A stretch of DNA of 64,000 nt, taken from positions 3,410,001 through 3,474,000 of the forward strand of contig NZ_CP124616.1 in assembly GCF_029958925.1 (NCBI RefSeq), read 5' to 3'. Of the stretch, positions 18,408 through 27,922 are shown piece after piece. Made by a program: the position numbers and the translations under genes. Within the stretch, counting starts at the first letter, position 1; every line of letters starts with the position of its first letter. The DNA comes from Tropicibacter oceani (GTDB lineage: Bacteria > Pseudomonadota > Alphaproteobacteria > Rhodobacterales > Rhodobacteraceae). Under the pieces are notes generated by a model. The model was not told the DNA's origin. It searched no databases and worked only from the letters and a program-made list of their open reading frames with translations.

Positions 18408-18763
18408 GGTCTCTGCTCGTTTACTTTTTATGGCTTTGTTTTTTCCATTTATCGCACAAAGGCAGCTTTATGGCCATTACCGTTGCGCAAGCGTGAACCG
18501 ACTGGTGCCTTTTACCTACACCAAAGGATAGGAAGTCAGGGCTTTTCCCATTCTAATGAAAATTTTTTCGTTTGATTACAGGTCACTAACCAAAATCACC
18601 GATCTTTTTTGCGCGGCTACAAAAACACTCCAATCCGGTCACACTCTCGCCCCAAACCGAAGGCTAATTATGCACATACCGCAGCGGGACGGGGCAAGTG
18701 AGAGAGGCCCACAACGCACCGAAGCGGTCCTAGTGAGCAACAAGATACCTACGGAGAGAGACC
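18408..18763. other. 356-bp intergenic region upstream of the flp pilin genes
   Basis: This gap separates the transglycosylase (minus) from flp1 (plus) and is clearly more AT-rich than its surroundings, with several T-runs (for example ATTTTTTCG near 18564). It holds the 16-base motif at 18517-18532 and must carry the flp promoter. I find no convincing -35/-10 pair and no full CtrA box (only a partial CTAACC near 18588). No ORF is supported. Confidence 0.6.
18517..18532. promoter_or_regulatory. Regulator-site candidate shared with the response-regulator upstream region
   Basis: TACACCAAAGGATAGG, flanked so that CCTA and TAGG form a dyad spaced by 10 nt. It differs by one base from the motif at 39472-39487, upstream of a NarL-type response-regulator gene. 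It lies about 230 nt upstream of flp1. A role in binding that regulator is inference. Confidence 0.45.
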
Positions 18764-18943
18764 ATGATGAAATTCCTCAACACCTTCCGCAAAGACGAAG
18801 CTGGCGCCGTGACCGTTGACTGGGTCGTTCTGACCGCAGCCGTCGTTGGCCTGGCCATCGCAGCCTACTCGACCATCGAGACCAACGCTTCGACCCTGAT
18901 CACCGCAGCCGGTGGCGCAGTCGCGGCAGAAAACGACTTCTAA
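18764..18943 (+). CDS. flp: Flp/Fap-type type IVb pilin, copy 1
   Basis: A 59-aa prepilin, the structural subunit of the Tad/Flp adhesion pilus. A short leader M-M-K-F-L-N-T-F-R-K-D-E-A-G is followed by the A-V-T-V-D-W-V-V-L-T hydrophobic segment of the Flp family, where the prepilin peptidase cleaves after the glycine-containing motif and Glu/Asp and aromatic residues follow. GGAGAG lies upstream of the ATG. The protein is identical to copy 2 at 19050; only three synonymous bases near the 3' end differ. Confidence 0.92.
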   Translation: MMKFLNTFRKDEAGAVTVDWVVLTAAVVGLAIAAYSTIETNASTLITAAGGAVAAENDF

Positions 18944-18950
18944 GTCGTTC

Positions 18951-18966
18951 GCGGTCTGAGGACCGC
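18951..18966 (+). other. Hairpin after flp1
   Basis: GCGGTC-TGAG-GACCGC, a 6-bp stem with a tetraloop 7 nt past the flp1 stop. A second GC-rich pairing (GGCGCGC with GCGCGTC) follows at about 18977-19001. No T-run follows, so transcription probably continues and the hairpins may protect the abundant pilin mRNA. Confidence 0.45.
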
Positions 18967-19049
18967 TTGAAGACCGGCGCGCAGGCCTGAGCCGCGCGTC
19001 GGCACCCAACGAAATTCTGAGCCCCAAGCGGGCAACCTGGAGAAAACCA

Positions 19050-19229
19050 ATGATGAAATTCCTCAACACCTTCCGCAAAGACGAAGCTGGCGCCGTGACC
19101 GTTGACTGGGTCGTTCTGACCGCAGCCGTCGTTGGCCTGGCCATCGCAGCCTACTCGACCATCGAGACCAACGCTTCGACCCTGATCACCGCAGCCGGTG
19201 GTGCAGTGGCGGCCGAAAACGACTTCTAA
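19050..19229 (+). CDS. flp: Flp-type pilin, copy 2
   Basis: A 59-aa prepilin identical in protein sequence to copy 1, with about 150 nt of identical DNA from the start codon and three synonymous changes near the 3' end. CTGGAG lies upstream of the ATG. The near-identity suggests recent duplication or gene conversion. Having two identical pilin genes raises pilin dosage in front of the secretion machinery. Confidence 0.92.
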   Translation: MMKFLNTFRKDEAGAVTVDWVVLTAAVVGLAIAAYSTIETNASTLITAAGGAVAAENDF

Positions 19230-19254
19230 GTCTTTCTCGCCTGAGACAAGGACG

Positions 19255-19280
19255 CCCGAGCCGGTGATTTCCGGCTCGGG
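19255..19280 (+). other. Strong hairpin between flp2 and flp3
   Basis: CCCGAGCCGG-TGATTT-CCGGCTCGGG, a perfect 10-bp stem with a 6-nt loop and no T-tract. It may be a partial terminator or an mRNA-stabilising structure that separates the two identical pilins from the divergent third copy. Confidence 0.55.
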
Positions 19281-19313
19281 GCATCACCCAAAATTGAACA
19301 GAAAGGGTTTGAG

Positions 19314-19493
19314 ATGCTGAACTTCCTGAAGGCTTTTCGCGACGATACGTCCGGGGCCGTGACCGTTGATTGGGTTGTCATCACCGCTGCCGTGGTGGGG
19401 ATGTCCGCAATCTCCTTCTTCGTGATCGAGGACAACTCGAATGCGCTGATGTCGTCCGCAGGCGGCGCGATCGCTGCCGAGAACGACTTCTGA
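19314..19493 (+). CDS. flp: Flp-type pilin, copy 3 (divergent)
   Basis: A 59-aa pilin of exactly the same length as copies 1 and 2. It keeps the core G-A-V-T-V-D-W-V-V-I-T-A-A-V-V-G and the end A-A-E-N-D-F, but differs in the leader (M-L-N-F-L-K-A-F-R-D-D-T-S-G) and in the middle (S-A-I-S-F-F-V-I-E-D-N-S). It could be a minor or alternative pilin. A terminator follows at 19519-19555. Confidence 0.9.
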   Translation: MLNFLKAFRDDTSGAVTVDWVVITAAVVGMSAISFFVIEDNSNALMSSAGGAIAAENDF

Positions 19494-19518
19494 TCGCACC
19501 ACAGTCTCCCTACGCGAG

Positions 19519-19555
19519 AAAGGCTGAGCCATCCTGGTGCAGCCTTTTTTCTTTT
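19519..19555 (+). terminator. Rho-independent terminator after flp3
   Basis: AAGGCTG pairs with CAGCCTT across a 13-nt loop and is followed by TTTTCTTTT. It closes the pilin unit and separates it from cpaB. Confidence 0.8.
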
Positions 19556-19684
19556 GTCAGCCGGCCTTGTGCATGTTTCACACAAGGGCCCCCTGGCGGG
19601 CCTGTTTTGGCCACATTCCCCAGTAATATCGGTGCGTGAACAACCCCGTTGGACCGGGGGTCACACGAACCCATGAGGTAACAG

Positions 19685-20536
19685 ATGCGACTTGTATTCG
19701 GATTGGTGTTGATTGCGGGGCTCGGCATGGCCGGCTTTGCCGTCTACATGGCGCAGAACTATATCGGCGCATATGAAAATGCCCTCGAGGAGGAACGCGC
19801 CAAAGTCGTGGCAGCGGTTCCGACCCAGGAAATCTATGTTGCGACACGCGCCCTGGCCTATGGTGAGCAGATCACCAAAGAGGACGTGGCCCTGGCCCCC
19901 TGGCCCAAGCAGATCCTGCCCGAGGGCCACTTTGACGAGGCCAACCCGTTCTTTGACGAAACCGGCGAGCTGCGCGTCGCCGTGCGCGCCATGGAAAAAC
20001 ACGAGGCCCTGGTGGCCGTCAAGGTTTCGGAACCCGGCGGCGATGCCGGCCTGACCTCGCGGCTTGAAAAAGGCCAGCGCGCCTTTGCGATCAAGGTTGA
20101 CGTGGCTTCGGGCGTGTCCGGCTTTCTGCGCCCTGGCGACCGTGTCGACATCTATTGGACTGGCCGCATTCCGGGCAACGATCCCAACCTGCCGGTCGGC
20201 GACGTGACCAAGCTGATCCAGACCGGCATCAGCCTGATCGCCATCGACCAGTCGGCCCATTCCGACAGCACCGATGCCGCCATCGCCCGCACCGTGACCG
20301 TGTCCGCCAGCCCGCAGCAGGTTGCCGCCCTGGCCCAGGCCCAGTCCACTGGACGCCTGTCGCTGTCGCTGATGTCGCAGAACGACGAAACCGTCGCCGA
20401 GGCCATCGAAGTCGACCAGCGGTCCCTGCTGGGCATCCAGAAACAGGAGCAGCGTGCGGAAAAGTCGCTTGAGGTCTGCACCATCCGGACCAACAAGGGC
20501 ACCGAGCGGATCGAAATTCCGATCCCCTGCAACTGA
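19685..20536 (+). CDS. cpaB: Flp pilus assembly protein CpaB (RcpC)
   Basis: A 283-aa CpaB/RcpC protein, a periplasmic component linked to the outer-membrane secretin of the Tad system. An N-terminal membrane anchor (about 2-24) is followed by a SAF domain (Y-V-A-T-R-A-L-A-Y-G-E-Q-I-T near 57-70) and the RcpC region with G-D-R-V-D-I-Y-W-T near 151-159. GAGG lies 6 nt before the ATG. A terminator separates it from cpaC, so the tad locus is made of several transcription units. Confidence 0.93.
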   Translation: MRLVFGLVLIAGLGMAGFAVYMAQNYIGAYENALEEERAKVVAAVPTQEIYVATRALAYGEQITKEDVALAPWPKQILPEGHFDEANPFFDETGELRVAVRAMEKHEALVAVKVSEPGGDAGLTSRLEKGQRAFAIKVDVASGVSGFLRPGDRVDIYWTGRIPGNDPNLPVGDVTKLIQTGISLIAIDQSAHSDSTDAAIARTVTVSASPQQVAALAQAQSTGRLSLSLMSQNDETVAEAIEVDQRSLLGIQKQEQRAEKSLEVCTIRTNKGTERIEIPIPCN

Positions 20537-20559
20537 CGGTCCTGAAACGAAAACTTGCA

Positions 20560-20585
20560 GGGCGCCCCGCATCGGGCGCCCTTTT
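20560..20585 (+). terminator. Rho-independent terminator after cpaB
   Basis: GGGCGCCC-CGCATC-GGGCGCCC followed by TTTT. It lies 24 nt after the cpaB stop. Confidence 0.8.
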
Positions 20586-20651
20586 GGTCTGTTCGGGCGC
20601 TGGGTACAAAAATCCCCATGTTGCCCTTTGTCCACATAAATTGGAGGGCCG

Positions 20652-20663
20652 AAGTCATTGATT
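20652..20663. repeat. 12-mer AAGTCATTGATT, copy upstream of cpaC
   Basis: The same 12 bases occur at 22983-22994 upstream of cpaE. A GTACAA and an ATGTTGCCC also occur in both intergenic regions, in a different order. They could be shared regulatory sites of the tad transcription units. Confidence 0.35.
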
Positions 20664-20752
20664 CTTGCAAATAAACGCAATCTGACGCATCCTGCCCCAA
20701 ACAAGCAGGCAAACAGACCTGCATTTTGAGGCGTGATCGAAAGGCAGGTCAC

Positions 20753-22189
20753 ATGAAATATGACAGGTTTCTCAAGGCGGCCCTGATGGGGCTGACCCTG
20801 GCTGTTGCCCCCATGGCGACCAGCCTTCAGGCCGAACAGCTTCGCGTGGTCCGCACGGGAACGGAGTCGGTTCTGAACGTCCCGATGAACCGGGCGGTTG
20901 TGGTGGAAAGTGACGCGCCCTTCGCGGAACTTTCGATTGCCAACCCGGCAATCGCGGATATCTCATCGCTTTCGGATCGCACGATCTATGTGCTGGGCAA
21001 GGCGCCCGGCACCACGACGCTGACGATCCTGGATGCCGCCGGCAAGCTGATCACCAACGTTGATGTGCGCGTGGCGGCCGATGTGACGGAATTCAAGGAA
21101 CGTCTGCGCCAGATCCTTCCCGACGAGGAAATCGAGGTGCGCACCGCCAATGACGGGATCGTCCTGTCCGGCACGGTGTCCTCGACCCTGAAAATGCAGC
21201 GCGCGCTGGACCTGGCCGAACGCTATGCCCCCGAACGCGTGTCCAACCTGATGAGCGTGGGCGGCATCCAACAGGTCATGCTGAAAGTCCGCTTTGCCGA
21301 AATGAGCCGCTCGGTCGCCAAGACCCTGCGCGCCTCGATCGGCACCGGCGGGTCGGTTCTGGGCGGCGACCTGGGGCTTGAGATCGGCACCGGGAACGCG
21401 GCGCCGCTGGCGGATGTGGACACCATCGTCGGCAAGCTGAACCCGCAGTCGGGCTCCAACGCCTCGGAAGGCGCGGTTTTGTTCGGCTTCAACGCGGGCG
21501 GGCTCGAGGTGGGCATCCTGCTGGAAGCCCTTGAACAAAAAGGCGTTGTCCGCACGCTGGCCGAACCCAACCTGGTGGCCATTTCCGGGCAAGAGGCCAA
21601 ATTCCTCGCCGGCGGCGAATTCCCGATCCCGGTCGCCCAGCAGGGCGGCATGATTTCGATCGAATACAAACCCTTCGGCGTCGAGCTGAACTTCATCCCC
21701 CGCGTGGTGGATGGCGATCTGATCAACCTGGAACTGGAAACCGCGGTTTCGGCACTGGATTTCGACAACGCCTTTGAATTCGAAACCATCAGCGCCCCGG
21801 CCTTCCGCCGGCGCGAGGCACAAACAACCGTGGAAATGCGCGACGGCGAAAGCTTTGCCATCGCCGGCCTTCTCGAAGACGACTTCAAGGATCTGAACGG
21901 TCAGGTGCCGTGGCTGGGTGACATTCCGGTTCTCGGAGCCCTCTTCCGCAGCGCGGAATACACGCGCGAACAATCCGAACTGGTCATCATCGTCACGCCG
22001 CACCTTGTGACGCCGACCAAGGGCGAGGCCCTGGCCCTGCCCACCGACCGGGTCCGCCCGCCGTCCGAAAAGGATCTGTTCCTTTATGGCCGCGTCGGCA
22101 GCGATACCGGACGCAAAAAGCCCAAGGGGGCCGCGGGCGAAGTTGCCCAGCAGGACTTCAGCGGCTCTTATGGCTATGTGATGGAATAA
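20753..22189 (+). CDS. cpaC: Flp pilus outer-membrane secretin CpaC (RcpA)
   Basis: A 478-aa secretin that forms the outer-membrane channel of the Tad pilus. It has a signal peptide (about 1-27, S-L-Q-A-E), a pilus/secretin N-domain (N-V-P-M-N-R-A-V-V near 42-50), a BON-like segment near 105-155 and the C-terminal secretin domain (V-P-W-L-G-D-I-P-V-L-G-A-L-F near 385-398). The ATG at 20753 is chosen because it begins the signal peptide and has AAGGCAGG upstream; an in-frame ATG 27 nt earlier lacks these. Confidence 0.94.
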   Translation: MKYDRFLKAALMGLTLAVAPMATSLQAEQLRVVRTGTESVLNVPMNRAVVVESDAPFAELSIANPAIADISSLSDRTIYVLGKAPGTTTLTILDAAGKLITNVDVRVAADVTEFKERLRQILPDEEIEVRTANDGIVLSGTVSSTLKMQRALDLAERYAPERVSNLMSVGGIQQVMLKVRFAEMSRSVAKTLRASIGTGGSVLGGDLGLEIGTGNAAPLADVDTIVGKLNPQSGSNASEGAVLFGFNAGGLEVGILLEALEQKGVVRTLAEPNLVAISGQEAKFLAGGEFPIPVAQQGGMISIEYKPFGVELNFIPRVVDGDLINLELETAVSALDFDNAFEFETISAPAFRRREAQTTVEMRDGESFAIAGLLEDDFKDLNGQVPWLGDIPVLGALFRSAEYTREQSELVIIVTPHLVTPTKGEALALPTDRVRPPSEKDLFLYGRVGSDTGRKKPKGAAGEVAQQDFSGSYGYVME

Positions 22190-22208
22190 TCAGATGCGGG
22201 GTCAGCAC

Positions 22209-22895
22209 ATGAGCAGGATCACCTTTGCGGGCTTGGGGCTTTGCATTCTGGCTGGATGCAGCGCCACCAGCCAGGACCCGGTCTATGCCTCGTTCAACCG
22301 CGAGGCGGGGTCGCTGACGGACACCGGCGATTTCGGCAACGCGACGATGAACAACACGCTCTATCAGACCGGCGAAAAGCAGTATGTCTACGATCTGGGG
22401 CAACGCTTTGCCTCCGAGGTTCTGACCACGGTCAACTTTGCCTTCAACAGCGCCGAGCTGGACGCAGGCGCGCGCGACACCCTGCGCGAACAGGCGAACT
22501 GGATCCGCCAGTTCCCCGAGGTCCGCTTTAACGTCTATGGCCATACCGACAAGGTCGGCGGCAACGACTATAACAAGAGCCTGGGCCTGAAACGCGCCAA
22601 CACGGTCGTGAATTACCTTGTTTCCCAAGGGGTTGAACGCTCGCGGCTCGAGGCACTGGTCAGCTATGGCGAAAGCCAGCCGCTGATCGTCACCGAAGGC
22701 CAGGACCGCCGCAACCGGCGCACCGTGACCGAGGTATCGGGCTTTGTCGGCCGTCACCCCACCGTCATGGATGGCAAATACGCCGAGGTGGTTTACCGCG
22801 AATACGTACGCTCGGGCGAACCCAAGACCGGCCTTTCCGGGATCTCCGGTCAGGACTTCCTGACCGAAACCGGCACCGATGGCGGCGGCGGCTGA
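22209..22895 (+). CDS. OmpA-family lipoprotein of the tad locus
   Basis: A 228-aa outer-membrane lipoprotein: lipobox L-A-G-C with the lipidated Cys17, then an OmpA C-like peptidoglycan-binding domain at about 75-180 (V-N-F-A-F-N-S-A-E-L-D, G-H-T-D, and R-R-N-R-R-T near 174-179). It takes the place that cpaD occupies between cpaC and cpaE in Caulobacter. By position it is likely to anchor the secretin complex to the peptidoglycan. It is 19 nt past cpaC. The end is glycine-rich (D-G-G-G-G). Confidence 0.88.
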   Translation: MSRITFAGLGLCILAGCSATSQDPVYASFNREAGSLTDTGDFGNATMNNTLYQTGEKQYVYDLGQRFASEVLTTVNFAFNSAELDAGARDTLREQANWIRQFPEVRFNVYGHTDKVGGNDYNKSLGLKRANTVVNYLVSQGVERSRLEALVSYGESQPLIVTEGQDRRNRRTVTEVSGFVGRHPTVMDGKYAEVVYREYVRSGEPKTGLSGISGQDFLTETGTDGGGG

Positions 22896-22926
22896 TCGTT
22901 CCCCAGCCGGATTTTCACTGTTTCCC

Positions 22927-22950
22927 GAAGGGCCCTTTGCGGGGCCCTTC
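22927..22950 (+). terminator. Terminator-like hairpin after the OmpA lipoprotein gene
   Basis: GAAGGGCCC-TTTGCG-GGGCCCTTC, a perfect 9-bp stem, followed by CGCGTTTCC. It closes the cpaC unit. Confidence 0.65.
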
Positions 22951-23223
22951 CGCGTTTCCAGCGCCGCAATGCCAAATCAAGCAAGTCATTGATTTTATGG
23001 CATTTGCCTGAAGCACAGGCCGGATGGCTGTCCAGAAATACCGTACAATTTCGGCTTTTTGGCCCAAATGTTGCCCCGTTTACCCGTCAGGTTGACCTTC
23101 GAAGGATCAATGCGCCGCCTTCCGAGTCGGCGCTTGCAGGGTCCGGAACCTGGGTGGCGAAAAGGGAAAACTCCATACCGTCCGCCAGGTCCGCTCTGCA
23201 CCAAGAACAGGACGTGAGGCATT
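22951..23223. other. Intergenic region upstream of cpaE
   Basis: A 273-nt gap, AT-richer than the flanks. It holds an imperfect hairpin (AATGCCAAATCA with TGATTTTATGGCATT, about 22968-23007) containing the 12-mer AAGTCATTGATT shared with the cpaC upstream region. The promoter for cpaE-cpaF-tadB-tadC and following genes should lie here; no clear consensus is seen. No gene is supported. Confidence 0.5.
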
Positions 23224-24480
23224 ATGACGAGTATTTCCGCCCAGCCGACAGACCCCGCCCCCATCGCGGCCTGCACCATCAGCCGTGACGTCCAGAACTT
23301 CGACCTGTTGATCGAGGACATGGAAGGCATTCTTGGCGAACTCTGGGGGGATCTGGGCTTTGACGAGGCCCTGCCCTTCCTGACGCAACCCGACGCGGCG
23401 CACCTTGAATTCGTGGCCCTGGCCATCGACGCCATCGACGAACCCGACCTGGCCCAGCTGGGCGCGATCATCGCCGGCGCCAAGAAGCGCGGCGTCAAGG
23501 TCATCCTGATCGCCGAGGATGTCACCCCCGCGTCGCTGCACCAGTTGCTGCGCCAGGGGGCCGATGAATTCATTCCCTATCCCCTGCCCGAGGGCGAGCT
23601 GGCCGCGGCGGTCGAACGCCTGCGCCACCCCCCTGCCCGTGCCGAACAGCCCGCCGAGAGCGCCGCCCCCAAGGCCAGCAGCGTCAAGCTGAAAGGCGAC
23701 GGCGACGGCATCCTGATTGCCGTGCAGTCGATCGCCGGCGGCTGCGGCGCCTCGACCCTGGCCACCAACCTGGCCTACGAACTGGTCACATCCGCGACCA
23801 AGGGCCGTGCGCCGCGCGTCTGCCTGATCGACCTTGGCCTGCAATTCGGGTCGGTAGCGACCTATCTTGACCTGCCGCGCCGCGAATCCGTGCTGGAACT
23901 GCTGTCCGACATCGACTCGATGGACGGGGAAAGCTTTGGCCAGGCGCTGGTCAGCTTCGAGAACAAACTGCAGGTCTTCACCTCGCCGGCCGATATCCTG
24001 CCGCTGGACATGCTGGGCGCGCCAGAGGTCAAAAAGCTGCTGGATGTGGCTCGCGAACACTTTGACTATGTGATCGTCGACATGCCCGGCACCCTGGTGA
24101 ACTGGACCGAAACCGTCCTGAACGAAGCGCAGGTCTATTTCGCCATGGTCGAATTGGACATGCGTTCCGCCCAGAACACCCTGCGGCTGAAGCGGGCCTT
24201 GATGGCCGAGGACCTGCCCTTTGACAAGCTGCGCTTTGTCCTGAACCGCGCGCCCAAGTTCACCGACCTGCAGGGCAAGGCCCGGGTCAAGCGCATGGCC
24301 GACAGCCTGGGCATCAAGCTGGATGTACAATTCCCCGATGGCGGCAAGGTGGTGATGCAGGCCTGCGACCATGGCCTGCCGCTGGCCAACCACGCCGCGA
24401 AGAACCCGCTTCGCAAGGAAATTTCCAAACTGGCAGCGAGCTTGATCGCGCTGGGTGACACCGACGCTGAAGCAGCCTGA
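23224..24480 (+). CDS. cpaE: Flp pilus assembly protein CpaE (TadZ)
   Basis: A 418-aa polar localisation factor of the Tad machine. The N-terminal receiver-like domain (about 20-135) lacks an obvious phosphorylation site, and a MinD/ParA-like ATPase domain covers about 160-410. The P-loop is deviant: A-G-G-C-G-A-S-T at 171-178, where MinD has K-G-G-x-G-K-T-T, so both lysines are replaced by alanine. Such atypical Walker A motifs are known in TadZ. It heads a tight run of cpaF, tadB and tadC. Confidence 0.93.
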   Translation: MTSISAQPTDPAPIAACTISRDVQNFDLLIEDMEGILGELWGDLGFDEALPFLTQPDAAHLEFVALAIDAIDEPDLAQLGAIIAGAKKRGVKVILIAEDVTPASLHQLLRQGADEFIPYPLPEGELAAAVERLRHPPARAEQPAESAAPKASSVKLKGDGDGILIAVQSIAGGCGASTLATNLAYELVTSATKGRAPRVCLIDLGLQFGSVATYLDLPRRESVLELLSDIDSMDGESFGQALVSFENKLQVFTSPADILPLDMLGAPEVKKLLDVAREHFDYVIVDMPGTLVNWTETVLNEAQVYFAMVELDMRSAQNTLRLKRALMAEDLPFDKLRFVLNRAPKFTDLQGKARVKRMADSLGIKLDVQFPDGGKVVMQACDHGLPLANHAAKNPLRKEISKLAASLIALGDTDAEAA

Positions 24481-24493
24481 GGAAGATTGACAG

Positions 24494-25963
<1,470 letters not shown>

Positions 25964-25969
25964 TACACA

Positions 25970-26935
25970 ATGCTCAGCGCACAACCGATCATCTATGGCA
26001 TGATCTTCATCGCAGTGCTGGTTCTGGTCGAAGGGGTCTACCTGGTCGCCTTTGGCAAGAACATCAGCCTGAACAACAAGGTCAATCGCCGGCTCGACAT
26101 GCTCGACAAGGGCGAGGGCCGCGAGGACGTGCTGGCCAAGCTCCGCAAGGAGATGGACCAGCACATGAATTCACGGTCGCTGCCGCTGTACGCGATCCTG
26201 GCCGACAAGGCGCAAAAGGCGGCCATCGCCTTTACGCCGCAGCAGCTGATCATGGTCATGGCCGCGGTCAGCGTCGTGGCCTTTCTGGGCCTTTCCATCG
26301 GCACCGAGGCCGGTTTCGCCGTGCGCCTGTTGATGGGCACGGCCATGGGGGTTGGCGGTGTCTACCTGTGGGTCAACCACAAGGCCAAGAAACGCCTGTC
26401 GATGATCGAGGAACAGCTGCCCGACGCGGTCGAGCTGATGGTGCGGTCGCTGCGCACCGGCTATCCCTTTACCTCGGCCATTTCCATCGTGTCCAAGGAA
26501 ATCAAGGACCCGCTGGCCACCGAATTCGGCATCATCGCCGACGAGGCAACCTATGGCCGCGACATCGGCGAGGCCCTGAAACACATGGCCGAACGTCTGG
26601 ACATGCAGGATTTGCGCTTTCTCGCCGTGGCCGTCGCGATCCAGCAGCAGGCCGGCGGCAACCTGGCCGAGATCCTCGAAGGTCTGGCCAAGGTGATCCG
26701 CGCGCGGTTCCGCCTGTTCCGCCGGGTCAAGGCCATCACCGCCGAGGCGCAGTGGTCGGGCAAGTTCCTGTCCGCCTTCCCGCTGGGCGCGCTGGTCTTC
26801 ATCCAGGTGGCCAAGCCTGACTACTACGACGAGGTGCTTGATCACCCGTGGTTCATTCCCGCCTGTATCATCGTGGGGGTCATGCTGGTGCTGAACATGA
26901 TCGTCATGAAGGCGCTCGTTAACATCAAGGTCTGA
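25970..26935 (+). CDS. tadB: Flp pilus inner-membrane platform protein TadB
   Basis: A 321-aa GspF-type membrane platform protein that works with TadC and the CpaF motor. Hydrophobic segments lie at about 4-24, 92-130 and 264-318, with a cytoplasmic GspF domain near 145-275 (E-Q-L-P-D-A-V-E-L-M-V-R-S-L-R-T-G-Y near 145-162). GGAG lies 9 nt upstream. tadC follows after 12 nt. Confidence 0.94.
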   Translation: MLSAQPIIYGMIFIAVLVLVEGVYLVAFGKNISLNNKVNRRLDMLDKGEGREDVLAKLRKEMDQHMNSRSLPLYAILADKAQKAAIAFTPQQLIMVMAAVSVVAFLGLSIGTEAGFAVRLLMGTAMGVGGVYLWVNHKAKKRLSMIEEQLPDAVELMVRSLRTGYPFTSAISIVSKEIKDPLATEFGIIADEATYGRDIGEALKHMAERLDMQDLRFLAVAVAIQQQAGGNLAEILEGLAKVIRARFRLFRRVKAITAEAQWSGKFLSAFPLGALVFIQVAKPDYYDEVLDHPWFIPACIIVGVMLVLNMIVMKALVNIKV

Positions 26936-26947
26936 GGTATCGTTCCC

Positions 26948-27919
26948 ATGTTTGACCAACTCAACACGATGATCACCGGAATGCTTGGCCCTGCGGGTCC
27001 GCTGATCGTGGTCGCAGGTCTGGCGGTTCTGATGATCCTTGCCACGATCCCGATGCTGCTGAATTCCAAGCCCGATCCGATGGACAAGCTTCGTCAGACC
27101 GGGCAGGAAAAGATGAACGCGGACACCCGCGCCATCCTGCGCGACAAGAAACGCAACGACAAGCTGAACAAATACGCCCAGTTCCTTGAACCGCAGGACG
27201 AAAAGGAACTGTCCGACATCCGGATGAAGCTGCTTCAGGCCGGCTATCGGACCAAGGACGCGGTGCAGATCTATTACTTTGCGCAATTCGCCCTGGGCCT
27301 TGGCCTGCTGGCCTTGGGCGTGGGTTATTTCCTGTTGTTCGTCGATGGCGCCAGCGCCACCATGCAGCAAAAGCTGATGTATATCCTTGGCCCCGGCGCC
27401 GCGGGCTACATGGCGCCCAAGTACTGGATCACCAAGCGGGTCGAAAAGCGCAAGGAAGAGATCCAGTCCGGCTTTCCGGACGCGCTGGACATGATGCTGG
27501 TCTGCGTCGAGGCGGGCCAGTCGATGGACCAGTCCATCGTCCGCGTGTCCAAGGAACTGCGCGCCTCTTACCCGGCGCTGGCCGATGAATACGAAATCAT
27601 CGCCCACGAAATGAAGGCCGGCAAGGACAAGAGCCAGGTTCTGAACGACATGTCCGAACGCTGCGGCGTGCAGGATGTGTCCAGCTTCGTGACCGTGCTG
27701 AACCAGGCCACGACCTTCGGCACCTCGATCTCGGATGCGCTGCGGGTCTATGCAGGAGAGATGCGTGACAAAAGGGTCATGCGCGCCGAAGAAAAAGCAA
27801 ACCAGTTGCCGACAAAGATGACCTTGACCACTATGATGCTGACAGTGCCGCCGCTGCTGATCATCCTTGTGGGTCCTTCGGCCGTCGGCATCACGCAGAT
27901 GGGAAGTATCGGGCAATAA
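26948..27919 (+). CDS. tadC: Flp pilus inner-membrane platform protein TadC
   Basis: A 323-aa GspF-type protein, partner of TadB. An N-terminal helix covers about 15-38, a helix pair about 105-160, and a C-terminal helix about 295-318. The GspF motif reads F-P-D-A-L-D-M-M-L-V-C-V-E-A-G near 176-190. It lies between tadB and the first TPR lipoprotein gene, 3 nt before the latter. Confidence 0.94.
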   Translation: MFDQLNTMITGMLGPAGPLIVVAGLAVLMILATIPMLLNSKPDPMDKLRQTGQEKMNADTRAILRDKKRNDKLNKYAQFLEPQDEKELSDIRMKLLQAGYRTKDAVQIYYFAQFALGLGLLALGVGYFLLFVDGASATMQQKLMYILGPGAAGYMAPKYWITKRVEKRKEEIQSGFPDALDMMLVCVEAGQSMDQSIVRVSKELRASYPALADEYEIIAHEMKAGKDKSQVLNDMSERCGVQDVSSFVTVLNQATTFGTSISDALRVYAGEMRDKRVMRAEEKANQLPTKMTLTTMMLTVPPLLIILVGPSAVGITQMGSIGQ

Positions 27920-27922
27920 TCC

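Noticed and set aside
18580-18600. Partial CtrA-like CTAACC in the flp upstream region
   Set aside because: Only one half-site; the second half at the right spacing is missing.
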